Origin: Incurvaria masculella
Lineage: Eukaryota > Arthropoda > Insecta > Lepidoptera > Incurvariidae
DNA: 64,000 nucleotides
Direction of reading: 5' to 3'
NCBI GenBank assembly: GCA_946894095.1
Contig: OX335644.1
Span: 23,169,595-23,233,594, forward strand
Part shown: positions 11,923 through 22,700 of the stretch, one piece after another
How positions within the stretch are numbered: position 1 is the first letter of the stretch
How the letters are laid out: each line of letters starts with the position of its first letter
The notes under the pieces: generated by a model
Seen by the model: only the letters and a program-made list of their open reading frames with translations
Told to the model about the DNA's origin: nothing
Databases searched by the model: none
Position numbers and translations under genes: made by a program

Positions 11923-12237
11923 TTAGGGTTCCGTACCCAAAGGGTGAAAACGGAACCCTATTACTAAGCCTCCGCTGTCCGTCCGTCCGTCCGTCCATCC
12001 GTCCGTCCGTCTGTCCGTCTGTCACAGGGCTGTATCTCAGTAACCGTAACAGGTAGACAGCTGAAATTTTCACAGAGTGTGTATTTATTTTGCCGCTATA
12101 ACAACAAATAGGTAAGATTAAAAAATATTAAAATTAAAGGGGGCTCCCATACAAAAAACGTGATTTTTTTGTTTTTTTTTCTACGATGGTACGGAACCCT
12201 TCGTGTGCGAGTCCGACTCGCACTTGGCCGGTTTTTT
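11923..12237 (+). mobile_element. CCGT-microsatellite-associated element, copy 1
   Basis: Starts ttagggttccgtacccaaag, contains a (CCGT)n tract, then tcacagggctgtatctcagt, agctgaaattttcacagag, atggtacggaaccct and a terminal hairpin gtgcgagtccgactcgcac before ttggccggtttttt. The start and the later ggtacggaaccct are inverted repeats. Copies at 33358, 44259 and 63552 share orientation and layout. Elements tied to microsatellites in this way are known as abundant in Lepidoptera; I assign no transposon class. Confidence 0.85.
11976..12021 (+). repeat. (CCGT)n microsatellite
   Basis: About eleven tetramers, slightly interrupted (ccat, ctgt), inside the element above. Confidence 0.9.
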
Positions 12238-12240
12238 AAG

Positions 12241-12749
12241 CCCCGATTGCACGAAGCGACGGCCTAGTTAATCAATGTTCAACACGTCACTTTAGTGAAC
12301 CGCACCGAGTTGCTTCCAAACTGTCCATACAAAGTGACGTGTTAAATCATACGTTGACTTCGATTTTGATCTTTTGTGCTTTCGTACACTCGCCCCTTAG
12401 CCCCGGTTGCACGAAGAAACGGCTGAGTTAATCAATGTTCAAACACGTCACTTTTAGTTAACCGCATAGAGTTCCTTCCATACTGTCCACACAAAGTTAC
12501 GTGTTTGATTATACTTTGACGTTAATTTTAATTTGTTGTTCTTTCGTGCACCCGGCCCTAAGAGAAGTTACTTACTTAGTCAATTTTACACGCTGAGGCC
12601 TGGATTGCAAGAAGAGACGACGTTAATCAATGTTGAAAGCCCGTCACTTTAAGGTGAGCTGAATCAGTTCCCTTCCGTACTGTCCATAAAAAGTGACATA
12701 GCTGAATCATGCTTTGACGTTAATTTTACGCTCTGAAAGTGTACCCTCT
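12241..12749. repeat. Three tandem palindromic units of about 160 bp
   Basis: Units at about 12241-12399, 12401-12560 and 12598-12749 each run ccccggttgcacgaag.. gttaatcaatgttcaa.. cacgtcacttt.. ctgtccatacaaagtgacgt.. gacgttaattt.. ctttcgtgcacccgg. Each is an inverted repeat (ttgcacgaag/ctttcgtgca; acacgtcacttt/aaagtgacgtgt). The third is the most diverged and stands 37 bases off. The block abuts the CCGT element directly. Confidence 0.8.
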
Positions 12750-12885
12750 AGTATGGTTTTGATGTTTTGTATGTGTTAATGAGGTTTTTTTTACAGAGCA
12801 CGGAAGTTCTCATAACGAATGACTGACACCTATATAAAGAAAAAAATTGCACTTTACTATTTATTTTAAATTTGGAGAACGACGG

Positions 12886-13236
12886 CTACTCGTTATGTAA
12901 ACTTTTCGCGTTCGATCCATGAGTAGAGTCTGTCAAGCCAGTCGTGAAAATTGAAGAAGGGAATTTTATCTTTACTGCGTTCCTAAATGCGTATATTGCC
13001 GAGATTGCAACAACCGTAAGATTGTACGCGAACACGACCGTTTCGAATTGCTTATATTCACTCCCGTAAATATTATGTTGATATAAGGGACGTGATTCTA
13101 GACTAAACACAGATCGTGCAAAGCGCGCACGGTTGAGAGCATTTGCGCCATGTACGCTGTCAAATGGCTGTGTTCGAGCTGTCATTAAGCGTCTTGATCT
13201 GTAGTTCTCTGATCGTATGCACTTGTATTTTGACAT
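12886..13236 (-). other. Unassigned 116-codon ORF
   Basis: A minus-strand ATG ORF with no recognised motif; it contains a moderately hydrophobic stretch (VVFAYNLTVVAISAIYAF). No repeat similarity was noticed. It may be chance or an undetected exon. Confidence 0.2.
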
Positions 13237-13814
13237 AACGAAGGTATTTCGCCATTTGTTAGTCTAGTTAGACCATTCTAGGCCTGAAATAACCACTCCC
13301 GAGACTCACAAGGCATTTTCGAAGTAATTAGGTTAGGCTCTGACACATATGTTTGCTCAAATTCGTTCCGATTTGATATCCTGCAATTGTGGCTATGAGC
13401 AGCAATATTAATTCGGAACACCAGCATTCACTGTATTCGCTTGTTCTGCGATCTTTGCAATGTACGCATTTCGGAATGTAGGGCTTAATGGCAACATAAC
13501 CAGCTGTCAAAACCTGTAAATATCAAAAGCAGAGTTTGTTCGTAGAAGTCACTGCGCTCCACAGAACATAATACTAGGTACTTCTGCGCTCCTATTTACG
13601 ATCAAAAGTGTTAAAAGGTTCTAGGTTATGATCGTATCGGTTTCGAATTAAAATGTCCAAACCAACCGAAAGTTTTTAAATCTCCGGTTCCAATTCAAAC
13701 TGAAACAGTCTGGAGCCTACAGTCCATTTTGACGTTCCTGCAATCTTATTCTGTGCGTAATTTATACTTGAAGAACCTAAAAATGCTGTTAGTTATTTGT
13801 CGGTTGATGTTCCA

Positions 13815-16147
13815 ATGAATGGTTTCCTCGGATGCAGTAAACTCTTCAAATCTGAATCTTCCGTATGTCCATACTTACAAATGATGGCACCAGCAGTGGA
13901 TACAAACATTTTGAACAATAACGAAAATGGAAACATCTACAATTGTGATCATTGCAAAAAAACATTCACTAATAAGTCTAACTTGCTTTCTCATGTCAAC
14001 CTTTACAAAGGGAAGGATTTATTTCAGTGTAATTTATGCCCAAAGTCGTTCAACACAATAAGAAAATTGATTTCCCATTCAAAATCTCACTCCGGTGTGA
14101 GGCCTTTTGAATGTGATATTTGTGACCGACGGTACTCCGAAAGACAAAGTCTATCTGCGCATTACCGTCTTCATGTTGAGGGAAACACGTTGACATGTGC
14201 AGTGTGTACAAAGAAGTTTGGAAAGAAATCTTCACTGCAGCGCCACCTTCTGATACACAAAGGAGAGAAGCCACACAAATGTGACGTCTGTATGAAGACT
14301 TTTGTTCAAAAATCACAACTAACGACACATGCGAAAATTCATTCCGATATTAAACCTTATCTCTGTGATTTATGTGGAAGAAAGATGTCCAGGAAGGATG
14401 CCTTGATTGCTCATTTAAAAACCCATAACTTTGTAAATGAAAATTCGAAAAAAATACACAAATCAACTGGACCTGTACAGGCTATTGAAAATCTAGATAA
14501 AAATACTTCAAAAATACATCCTATTAAAGAAAGCGAAAATAAATGTCATCAGAATGAAAATTTTTGGAATAACAAATATTCTTCTCAAATACTTCATAAT
14601 GTTTCTTACCTTAAATTAACTGAGGATGTAAAGTGGAATACAGGGCAGGAAAAAAATACATTGCCAGAAGTCAATCTTGGACCCTTAAATACTAAGGGCT
14701 TGATATTCGATTTAAAGTCAAAGCCGCCATCATTTCCAATTGCAAATCCGCTTTTAACCAAACTTCAAAAGGGAACAAAAGATTTAGAAATCATAACTCT
14801 TCACACTAATGAATCCAATCCATTGGATGATTCTTGTTCAGGTTCCGATTTCGATAGCAAAACTGAAGTAAGAAAAGAGTTTCTAAAAACGGAACAGACT
14901 GCACTTAAAGAAAAGAAAAAAGAAAAATTGGTTCACACAAAACAAATTGGAGCAAAGATCGAAGATAATTTCAACTGCTCAATCTGCGGAAACAACTACG
15001 CCTTCCGCTCTAGCTTGTCCGCTCACATGAGACTCCATACCTTAGAGAATGTACTAAAATGCAATACATGTTCTAAAGTCTTCTGCACTCAGAGTAAATA
15101 CCTCGCTCACTTACAGACACACACAGGTGTGAAACCATTTTCCTGTGACGTGTGTGAGAAGCAGTTCACGGAGAAACACTCCCTGGCCGAACATTTCCGT
15201 ATTCACCTGGGCGACAGACCTCACGGTTGCACTCATTGTGATAAAAGGTAATAATTCTATCATGTTTGTTTTTTTTTTATACAACCTGACATGGATGGCT
15301 AACACCACACAACTACCACTATGATAGTAGCCCAATACACCACATTCCCGAAGGAATTAAGTTCCATGCCAGGACCAATTGGAAAATTGATCCTGGCTGA
15401 AATGAAAAATTGGCCAATGAAAACATGGCCAATTTTTCATTGCGGCTTCGACCATCTTTTCATCGAATGCGATGTTACCAATCTGGGCGGGCTTAAACCC
15501 TACTACCTATTAGAGGAAGGGGACCTACAATTTTACATGGATTCCGAACCATGGAGCAGCTCGCAATCGTGACAAAATGCACTTATCCAACTCAGCAAGA
15601 GAAAGAAAGTGGTACATGAACGGGGTGAGGATTTGACCCAGACTGATGCAAGGCAAGTCCCGGTGCCACTAGGCTACGAGCCGTTCCTAAATTGTTTGAG
15701 TGATTTTTTTTTTTACTTATGATTTCACCTAGATGATTCCGAAAAGAGCAGGAAACCTCAATATTAAAAATATAATATATTCAATACCGATACGCAATGA
15801 ACAATATTTATATGTATTGGCCAAGGCTGGCTGGCCTTAATCAATTTTAAAAAACGTTTTCTTTCAGGTTTTCCAAGAAAGTGACTCTTGAACGCCACAT
15901 CCTCACGCACACCGGCTTCCGGCCACACCAGTGTGAGCAGTGCCACAGGAGGTTCACGCAGAAGAGTCAGCTAGTGAACCACCAGAGAACCCACAGCCTG
16001 GAAAGGCCGTTCCTGTGCACGCTCTGCGGTCGGGGCTTCGGCAGGAACGACGCCCTGAAAGTGCACTGCAAGACGCACACGATGAAGCATTTGATAAACG
16101 ACGGGGTTAAGACTGGGCGAGTGTGTGATAGGAAGAAATTAAATTGA
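13815..16147 (+). CDS. C2H2 zinc-finger protein, two arrays of six fingers
   Basis: Two exons, 13815-15247 and 15868-16147, join across aaaag|gtaata and ctttcag|g inside a finger (HCDK-RF), giving 570 residues. The first ATG in frame is 13815; the frame is open back to a TAA at 13758, so a start in an upstream exon is possible. Fingers 1-6 span residues about 44-204, then a Lys/Asn/Ser-rich linker of about 180 residues, then fingers 7-12 from residue 388. Finger 1 lacks its last histidine (HVNLY). TGEKP-like linkers are partly kept (HKGEKPH, HTGVKPF, HTGFRPH). No ZAD, BTB or SCAN domain is seen. The protein is most likely a nuclear DNA-binding factor of unknown target. The second array resembles the first finger by finger (see findings). 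A SINE occupies most of the intron and another begins about 40 bases after the stop TGA at 16145-16147. Confidence 0.92.
15272..15692 (-). mobile_element. SINE, tRNA-type head, in the zinc-finger intron
   Basis: Minus orientation. Head gtagcctagtggcaccggga with a B-box-like gggtcaaatcc, then the common body. Near 15386-15433 the body carries an extra self-complementary insert (attggaaaattg, aaaaattggccaat) not seen in other copies. Confidence 0.85.
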
Positions 16148-16187
16148 GTTTGGTTTTCTGGAAAAATTGCCACATGGGAGCCATTTA

Positions 16188-16573
16188 TCGTAGCCTAGTG
16201 GCGCGGGGACTGGCCTAGCGTACCAGAGGCATGGGTTCAATACTGTCTTTCTCTTCCCGAGTTCGATAAGTGCATTTCGTCACTAATGCGAGCTGCTCCA
16301 TGGTTCGGAATCCATGTAAAACTGTAGGTCCCCTTCCCCTACTAGGTGGTAGGGTTTAAGCCCGCCCGGGTTGGTACCATCGCATTGGATGAAAAGATGG
16401 TCGAAGCGGCAATGAAAAATTGTCCGTGTTTTCCATCCAGTTCAATGTAGCCGTGCTCATAAAGGGAAGGTCCTGGCATGGCACCAAATTCCTTCGGGAA
16501 TGTGGTGTATTGGTCTAAAATCATAACGGTAGTTGTGTGGTATTAGCCATCCATGTCAGGTAGCATAAAAAAA
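16188..16573 (+). mobile_element. SINE, tRNA-type head, full length
   Basis: Head tcgtagcctagtggcgcgggg with gggttcaata, linker tttctcttcccgagttcgat, the common body, and an A-rich end. It starts about 40 bases after the zinc-finger stop codon, so it probably contributes to the 3' UTR or lies just past it. Confidence 0.88.
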
Positions 16574-16678
16574 AATCTGGCTCCCGAGAACAGAATTTTA
16601 GGTACACTAGTGACAGCCCATACACTAGTGACAGCCAGTTGTTGTGGGTCTCCTCACAATGTTTTCATTCACCATACG

Positions 16679-17306
16679 CATAGATTAAAGAGGAAGGTAT
16701 AGATTGATACCATCATAGCAGTGTGCAATAGGGATAATAAAAGTCCACAGATGGCGTTGCAATTCACATTTCAGAGTACATTAAATACAAACCAATGAAT
16801 ATCAGTGATATTGTTGATTTACATTGACATTCCTTAATTTATATATTTATTGTCAAGGCAGTCCGTGATACACAGTCTTCGCAAAAATTGACTAGGCTTC
16901 TGAGAGCGCATTTTCTTGATAAGGCCTACTACAGTGTAGAGGAATTCCTGGAAGACGATCCCATTCCGCTCCATCAATCCTAACTGCACTAAGACTGAAC
17001 ATTTTGTAAACTTAATTTATTGATTTCATGATATCTATTTTAAATACTTTTAACTACCTATTGATAATTCTTCTGAAATTGTAAATAAAACTAATTTAAA
17101 CTCTATCAAATAAATGAACTATGAACTATAGTTTAATAAGTAATGTTTTCAATAAAGCTTACTTTAATTACGGTGTAACTCGTTCTGGCAGTGACGGGAG
17201 ATAGTGCTGGTTAGAAATGGCATAGTACCAACAAAATAAGCAGTTTTCAGCAAGTTATGTGCATTGTATGACGTTAGCTTTCTATACCATCCTCTTTAAT
17301 CTATGC
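16679..17306. mobile_element. MITE bounded by gcatagattaaagagg, with LINE insert
   Basis: Ends are gcatagattaaagaggaagg and tataccatcctctttaatctatgc. Related copies at about 24437-24775 and 32700-32975 share aatagggata..ggcgttgcaattcacat and gaaaataagcag..ttgtatgacgt but lack the middle of this copy, which is a LINE 3' end. Confidence 0.75.
16861..16983 (+). pseudogene. C-terminal tail of a non-LTR retrotransposon
   Basis: An open segment ending KLTRLLRAHFLDKAYYSVEE.. LHQS and TAA at 16981 looks like the extreme C-terminus of a LINE polyprotein, followed by 3' UTR with AATAAA-rich DNA ending gaactatgaactatag. It is 5' truncated and inserted in the MITE above. Confidence 0.55.
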
Positions 17307-17309
17307 CGT

Positions 17310-18720
17310 AAGCATGTTACAAGAAGTGCACTGCATTGGGTATCGAACCCATGCTTCACGGGCTGAGAAGCGCACCTCAATGTGCAGAGCTACAAATTCT
17401 TTTTTTATGCTTCTATGGTGACCAACTAACAAGGGATTTACCTAAATGTGACAATGCCTATTTGTACACAAATATTTGTTTCGCATTACATTTTTGATCT
17501 TAGACACATAATCAAACAGTTTCTGTTCTAGTTAGTATCTTAAATTGCCATCATAATTTATTTAAATTATGCAAAATAAATAATAGTAAGTACTGCATAT
17601 TTTTTGTTATCAATTCAACAAATTTTATTTAAGAATAATTCTTTTAGATTCATATACAACGATTGAATAAAATTGTCCTGTGTAGGTGGCATGCTTAGAG
17701 TTATAAGCGGGCTTAGTGACAAATCTAGTCACTAAGCCGCTAAACCTTGATCGTTTCTTCCACGAAGAATGATCATCGAAGCTTTAATGCTGTACCCCTA
17801 TCCCCTTTCTACTATCACTCAACGTGAAACAGGCAGGGAATACCCATTCACAGTTGACATTCCCAAAATAAAACCCAACCAATCCTCAAGCCCCGACGAC
17901 GCCCATGGGGTGAACTTTCATAGAGAAATTGATGCTGGCCGGTCTTTGCACCTTTAGAAGAACACCAAGTTGTAATCTGGGGGGAAATACCTCGACATGG
18001 AGTGCATTCCGGTTTACTGACCCTGTAATAAAGGATTTTCTGGATCGGTTGGTACTAATTTGGGGAATGTGGAGAGCGATTGGGTACATCCCATTTAGTG
18101 ATAGCAGAAAGGGAACGCATGGATGGCGTTGTGCATCTCCGAAGAGCATTCTTCTCGGTACAGACGATTAGATACACAGAGTATATGTATAGACCCTCCG
18201 GCTCCGAATGGTCTCTATATTCTGGGATAACGTGGGGTCATAGACGACACGTATGGCACGGCGCTGGATCGAGTTTAAGGAACCAAGCAGCTACTTGGCT
18301 GAACCGGCCCACAGATGCAAAAACAACTCCACGCAAAAGGTGCTATGCCAGGAACTTGTATGTATTAAAAAGCATTTTGCATGCAACATCATTTTATAAA
18401 ATTTAAATTGTTTTAAAGGTTCAAGTTTGAAAAGTATTCTGTGTTTTCATAAATGTGTTAATGTTGTAATCCAAAATCGGGTTTGTCGACCTGGATAAAA
18501 ACAGTGTGATGGCTGACAGGAACGTGAGAGACAGATGGATGTGAGTATGTTTAAATTGGATTATTGTTATGCAGCTTATGGAATCCATGTTTAACACCTT
18601 CACTATATACAGAGTGTTGGGGGTTAGGTCAGGATAACTGAAATGAGCCATTGTAAATGATCTAATAAACATATTACACAAATAAAAATGGTCCTACCCA
18701 TACTAGTTTTCGAGACTTTC
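17310..18720. other. Intergenic, no recognised gene
   Basis: 17700-18400 is less AT-rich and has overlapping short ORFs on both strands (62 to 108 codons) with no splice signals or motifs that convince me. 17330-17395 resembles a tRNA-derived SINE head (tgcactgcattgggtatcgaacccatgc) on the minus strand. Confidence 0.4.
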
Positions 18721-18721
18721 T

Positions 18722-19088
18722 TGTTATGTAACTGGACATGGATGACTAATACCGAACTGACCGTCACATATTAGCCTAATACACCACATGGGAACTAGGT
18801 CCCATGCCAGGACCTTCCTTATATTGCTCGGCTACATTGAACAGGATGGAAAACACGGATAATTTTCACTGCCGCTTCGACCATCGTTCATTCAATGCGA
18901 TGGTACCAACCCGGGCGGGATTAACCCTACCACCTAGTAAGTAAGGAAAGGGACCTACAGTTTTATGTGGAATCCAAACCACGGCCAGTCTCAACGGTTG
19001 AAAATAGTCACCCATCCAGAACCTAACCGCGCTCAGAGGTGCTTCCCCAGCTTATCGATTCGCAAGGCGTCGCACACTGAGCTGAAGC
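18722..19088 (-). mobile_element. SINE, 5S-type head, diverged
   Basis: Common body in minus orientation with a head in which the 5S-like part (ggttctggatgggtgac) is still recognisable although the aagttaagca block has drifted. Confidence 0.8.
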
Positions 19089-19560
19089 CACACATCAAAT
19101 TTGAGTTTTCATTTTAATTAATTAAGCGATTTACGCACGGGCGTAAGCGGAGCGGCGCAGGTGGCGGTTGGGGTAAGCTCGCTACCCGCGTATGAGCTTA
19201 AAGCGCACTTACAGTTTTGAATGTATTACTTTGTTGAAAAGTGGGAAACTTGGAAATGATTGAGATAAAATGAAAAAAAATCTTTCAACTCTGCACTATG
19301 CATACGATACATATCACGATCTTTCGATATTCCTGACCGAACCCTTAGAAACCTGTGTATGTAGGTATTTTTTCAGCCAGCAGGTATATTTATTCGGCTT
19401 CTCGGGGATACAGGCTGAATCGTACAGGACGGGATAATCAAACGAAGGGGGTATACTGAAAGTTTTTACTTATCACAGTTGGGTTTGTTGTGTAAAAATC
19501 TGTACATTTCGACTTAAATATCTAAACCACATGGTCACATTCCTAGGCATCTAGCTCTAT

Positions 19561-19725
19561 GGCTGAGATAAATAGTCGTAACAGAAACTAAGGTTAACGA
19601 AAAGGAGTACTTTGTGACGTCAATTCTCATTACTTTGAGATTTCGTCCATACGATGAGTCAAAGTGACGTCACAAAGTACTACTTTCCGTTAGTCTTAGT
19701 TTCTGATGTGACTATTTATCTCAAC
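19561..19725. mobile_element. Palindromic MITE at the 3' end of the SPIDR-like gene
   Basis: ggctgagataaatagtcgta..cagaaactaag..gtactttgtgacgtca is inverted as tgacgtcacaaagtactac..cttagtttctg..gactatttatctcaacc. Total about 165 bases with a short unpaired centre. It ends ten bases from the stop codon at 19735. Confidence 0.85.
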
Positions 19726-19734
19726 CTAAGGCTC

Positions 19735-21369
19735 TTAACTTTTCTCTTCTTTTATATTTAAACATTGAAACTTGCAGGCTCTTATAACATATCGTTTCGA
19801 ATCCCTTTCAATGACTTCATACGGTTCGTATAGTTTTAGTAATGATTTTTCGGTCACAACTATGTTGCATTCAAAATGAAGACTCAAAAGCACCAAGTAA
19901 TCCAACTTGTTAGCTAGATCGACCGCTTCAATCAGGTAACTGCCGTACTTGTGAGTAATTTTTTCAATCGCAAACAATTTGAATGAACTCGAACTAGGGA
20001 CCACGAAGTTGGAATTCGAAGCCAGGTACATCTCATGCTGCCAAAGCGATATTTGATTTTGTTGTTTCTTCAATAGCAAGTGTAGTCGGCTCCTCAGCCC
20101 GTCCTTTTTAAACCTTTTCCGTTTCGTTTGCAAGACTTCTTCAGATTCAGTTTTGATTACAATTGACACTTTTGAAGTTGACGACACATCCGATATAGAA
20201 GGTCCGCTTGGAGACGTTTTCTCCGATGACACGGATATTATTTTGCTGCTTGAATCTTGTGTCGGCGCTGAACTGTGCGATTCGTCAATTTTGATTTGAG
20301 TATCGGTTATTTTCTCTCCACAGTCTTCAACGCGAACTTGCGATGTGATTGTTTGCGGCTGCGAATCCGGTATTTGCGACTGGGAAATCGAGTCATGAAT
20401 GCTAGCTTGAGAGATGCTCTGTGAACTGAAGTGACTATCAAAATACGATTTAATTTTTTTCACCATCACTTCAGGTGGAGGACTTCTGAAATCTGGATGC
20501 GACCTCTTCGTGGATAATATCGGGGAGAGTTGATCGTTGGAATGGAATTGCTTCTCTGCTTCCACTTCAGCGGTTGTTGTTTTCGAAATCATTTCGATAT
20601 CGTTCATAAATTTTTTGTTGCAACTCTCGGTGGATGAAATTGGGCTTTTAACAATGTTGCAGTGCTCAGAGTAAACAGTGGGTGTGATTTTAGCTGAACC
20701 ATCTATAGATGTATTGTGATGCTTATCTACATGTCTTACGTCATGCACTTTCGAAGCTGTTCCGGTCATGCGACTTTCTTTGTACCTTCCAGCAGACCAA
20801 TTCAGTAGCTCTAAAGATGGTGATACGGGTTTTTTACTACGAAAAGCTCGTTTTAGGTTGGGTGAAGTGATTCCAGAATCCATATGTAATTTCTTAGGAT
20901 CCTTGCTTAATGAATGGACATTTCGATGTCGTTTTGCGTTTTTCCTTAGAGATTTGCATGAAAGGACGGGTGAGAGAGGCTCATTTTCGTCAGTTTCTTG
21001 AATAATTTCAGCTTCCAATGATGAATTACATGTTTGACTAGGTTTTCGTTTTGCCTTGACTGAGTTGAACGGTGTTAAAACAGGAGAAGATGGACGATCG
21101 TTTATTTGGAGCCCGAGCACTGGAGATGTATTATTTGCTTCTCTGTACGGAGCTACAATAGGCACGACGGTCACGCCCAAGTTTTTAAGGCTTCTTGACC
21201 GTTTCTTTGTGTTTTTGTTCTTGTGGATCTGTGATTTTTTCGTGGTAGGAGTTTGGTGTTTAGCATACAGTGAAATATCACAATCGCTGTCGCTCGATGA
21301 CCAGATAATGTCTTCGCTGTTATGAGAATATTTTATGGTATTTGCACCAGATACGCGTACACGTTCCAT
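19735..21369 (-). CDS. SPIDR-like DNA-repair scaffold protein (short form)
   Basis: Intronless 544-residue ORF. An in-frame TAA about 13 codons upstream fixes ATG 21369 as the first possible start. Two conserved-looking parts flank a disordered Ser/Lys-rich middle. Near residues 19-35, EDIIWSSSDSDCDIS resembles the WSSSGSD segment I recall from vertebrate SPIDR. From residue 421, LRSRLHLLLKKQQNQISLWQ then HE recalls its L..RL..L...ERSAISLWRH region, and the following strands including KLYEPYEVI recall RIFPPWQKLI. SPIDR scaffolds RAD51, FIGNL1 and BLM in homologous recombination in the nucleus. The vertebrate protein is roughly 900 residues, so a long C-terminal part is absent here. The middle carries six SPVL-like motifs (SPVLGLQ, SPVLTPF, SPVLSCK, SPNLKRA, SPSLELL, SPILSTK) and an SQ-rich patch near 310-345, possible kinase sites. 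The assignment is from memory of short motifs; the ORF itself is secure. Confidence 0.6.
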   Translation of the reverse strand: MERVRVSGANTIKYSHNSEDIIWSSSDSDCDISLYAKHQTPTTKKSQIHKNKNTKKRSRSLKNLGVTVVPIVAPYREANNTSPVLGLQINDRPSSPVLTPFNSVKAKRKPSQTCNSSLEAEIIQETDENEPLSPVLSCKSLRKNAKRHRNVHSLSKDPKKLHMDSGITSPNLKRAFRSKKPVSPSLELLNWSAGRYKESRMTGTASKVHDVRHVDKHHNTSIDGSAKITPTVYSEHCNIVKSPISSTESCNKKFMNDIEMISKTTTAEVEAEKQFHSNDQLSPILSTKRSHPDFRSPPPEVMVKKIKSYFDSHFSSQSISQASIHDSISQSQIPDSQPQTITSQVRVEDCGEKITDTQIKIDESHSSAPTQDSSSKIISVSSEKTSPSGPSISDVSSTSKVSIVIKTESEEVLQTKRKRFKKDGLRSRLHLLLKKQQNQISLWQHEMYLASNSNFVVPSSSSFKLFAIEKITHKYGSYLIEAVDLANKLDYLVLLSLHFECNIVVTEKSLLKLYEPYEVIERDSKRYVIRACKFQCLNIKEEKS

Positions 21370-22260
21370 TCTCGAATCGTATCCTTTATCTCTTATTGTC
21401 TTTATTTACAGAAAAAATATACTAGCAAAGAATATGAGTAATCTAATAATACTAATAGTACTGAGGAGTCCCTTGCTTTTATTAGTGAAAGTTTTGTGAT
21501 AACCGATGGAGCTTTGAAACACTTAGCTGTTGTTCTGTGACTTTTTCTATTAAAATCATATGAAATAAATAGGTAAATCTACAAACTTTACACTAGAATA
21601 TTACGATTCGTATCAATGAATGAACACAGAATATAAATTTGATCGAGGTTGTCAATTTCACATTTCTTCAGTATTGGAACCACAGACGTGGCTGCGTTCC
21701 GATAAAGGCTTATTGAATTCGTTTGTTGGTTTGAGAAATATAATTTGTGCGTAGTTTTGTTGTTATTTTAAAATTGTTTGAAATGGATGAGTTGAGCTGA
21801 AATTATTTAGTTCCGATGAAAACAATTACTCATTTATGACAGTCATATATTTATTTTCGACGTAGTTCAAATTATTTAAGTATGTGTGTATGTAATTCTA
21901 AAATAATGTTTACAAATGTTTAGTGTATATTGACTATTACTGATTTTGTTTGGACAAACAGATTGATTTTATTTTAGTTCATACAATTCCAAGAGATGGC
22001 GCCACTAGTACTTTACAGTTGCGCCATTAACTGCACAGATTAGGTAACATATAAACTACCTATATTTGTTGATTTACCTCTTCCATTCTCACATTTCTAA
22101 AGGCGAAGCCCTTACCAATTTTTCTCTCATATACTTATTTTCGTGTACCCTGCCAACAATAATTTGTAGTCACAGCCGCATAGTGCATTCTATCGCAATT
22201 TCACTTTATCCAACAGCCATACCTTGCCCTGTATGAGCCGGCTCTCCGTGTATCCGTTCC

Positions 22261-22327
22261 TTGAACATAGTGACGTTAGGGGTAGGTGTGCGTGTGTGCT
22301 GTGATAGACCCGGCAGAGCAGCCCGAG
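22261..22327 (+). promoter_or_regulatory. Possible noncoding first exon of Pdcd4
   Basis: A GC-rich stretch ends at a consensus donor (cccgag|gtgagt at 22327/22328). A strong acceptor (cgcacttgtttttcag) precedes 22907, upstream of the Pdcd4 ATG at 23138. Splicing 22327 to 22907 would give a two-part 5' UTR. The exon's 5' end is unknown. Confidence 0.25.
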
Positions 22328-22599
22328 GTGAGTCCAAGCCTTGCGCTTGCCCATTTATCGAAATCCACCCAAAATTCCACGAACCACCGCTCAATCCAGA
22401 ACGGCTTGGGCGCTCACAGATTTTGTTACATATACATGTGGTCCAGTCGTAGTCCAAAGCGTATTGTCGTGTGTTTTATGTAAATATCAATTTTTCGGGA
22501 ACGCGTGCCGTGTGACTGATGTGTATGTGCGAGATTTATGGTTTTCTGTACATTATACACGAACAAGTATATTCACAAATCAAGTTATCAAAAAAAAAG

Positions 22600-22700
22600 T
22601 GCTGACGTAGCTCTCAGTTGATTTATTGAATGTGCAAAATTTCAGAAACATATTTCTTAGTTTGACTATGGAAACAGGCACAATCCATTGTATGGAACTC
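22600..22700. mobile_element. Half copy of the ggctcgtgcc palindromic MITE
   Basis: gctgacgtagctctcagttgatttattgaatgtgcaaaattt then ggaaacaggcacaatccat matches one arm of 8174-8477. Confidence 0.6.

Noticed and set aside
11805..12073. Ser/Pro- and Asp/Gly-rich ORFs over the CCGT tract
   Set aside because: Composition follows the (CCGT)n repeat, and the same ORFs recur at 44154, 63477 and 63518.
13797..13814. Zinc-finger start at 13797
   Set aside because: The first codon there is TTG; the first ATG in frame is 13815. The same holds at 23126 (GTG) against the Pdcd4 ATG at 23138, and at 49391 (GTG) against the RING ATG at 49436.
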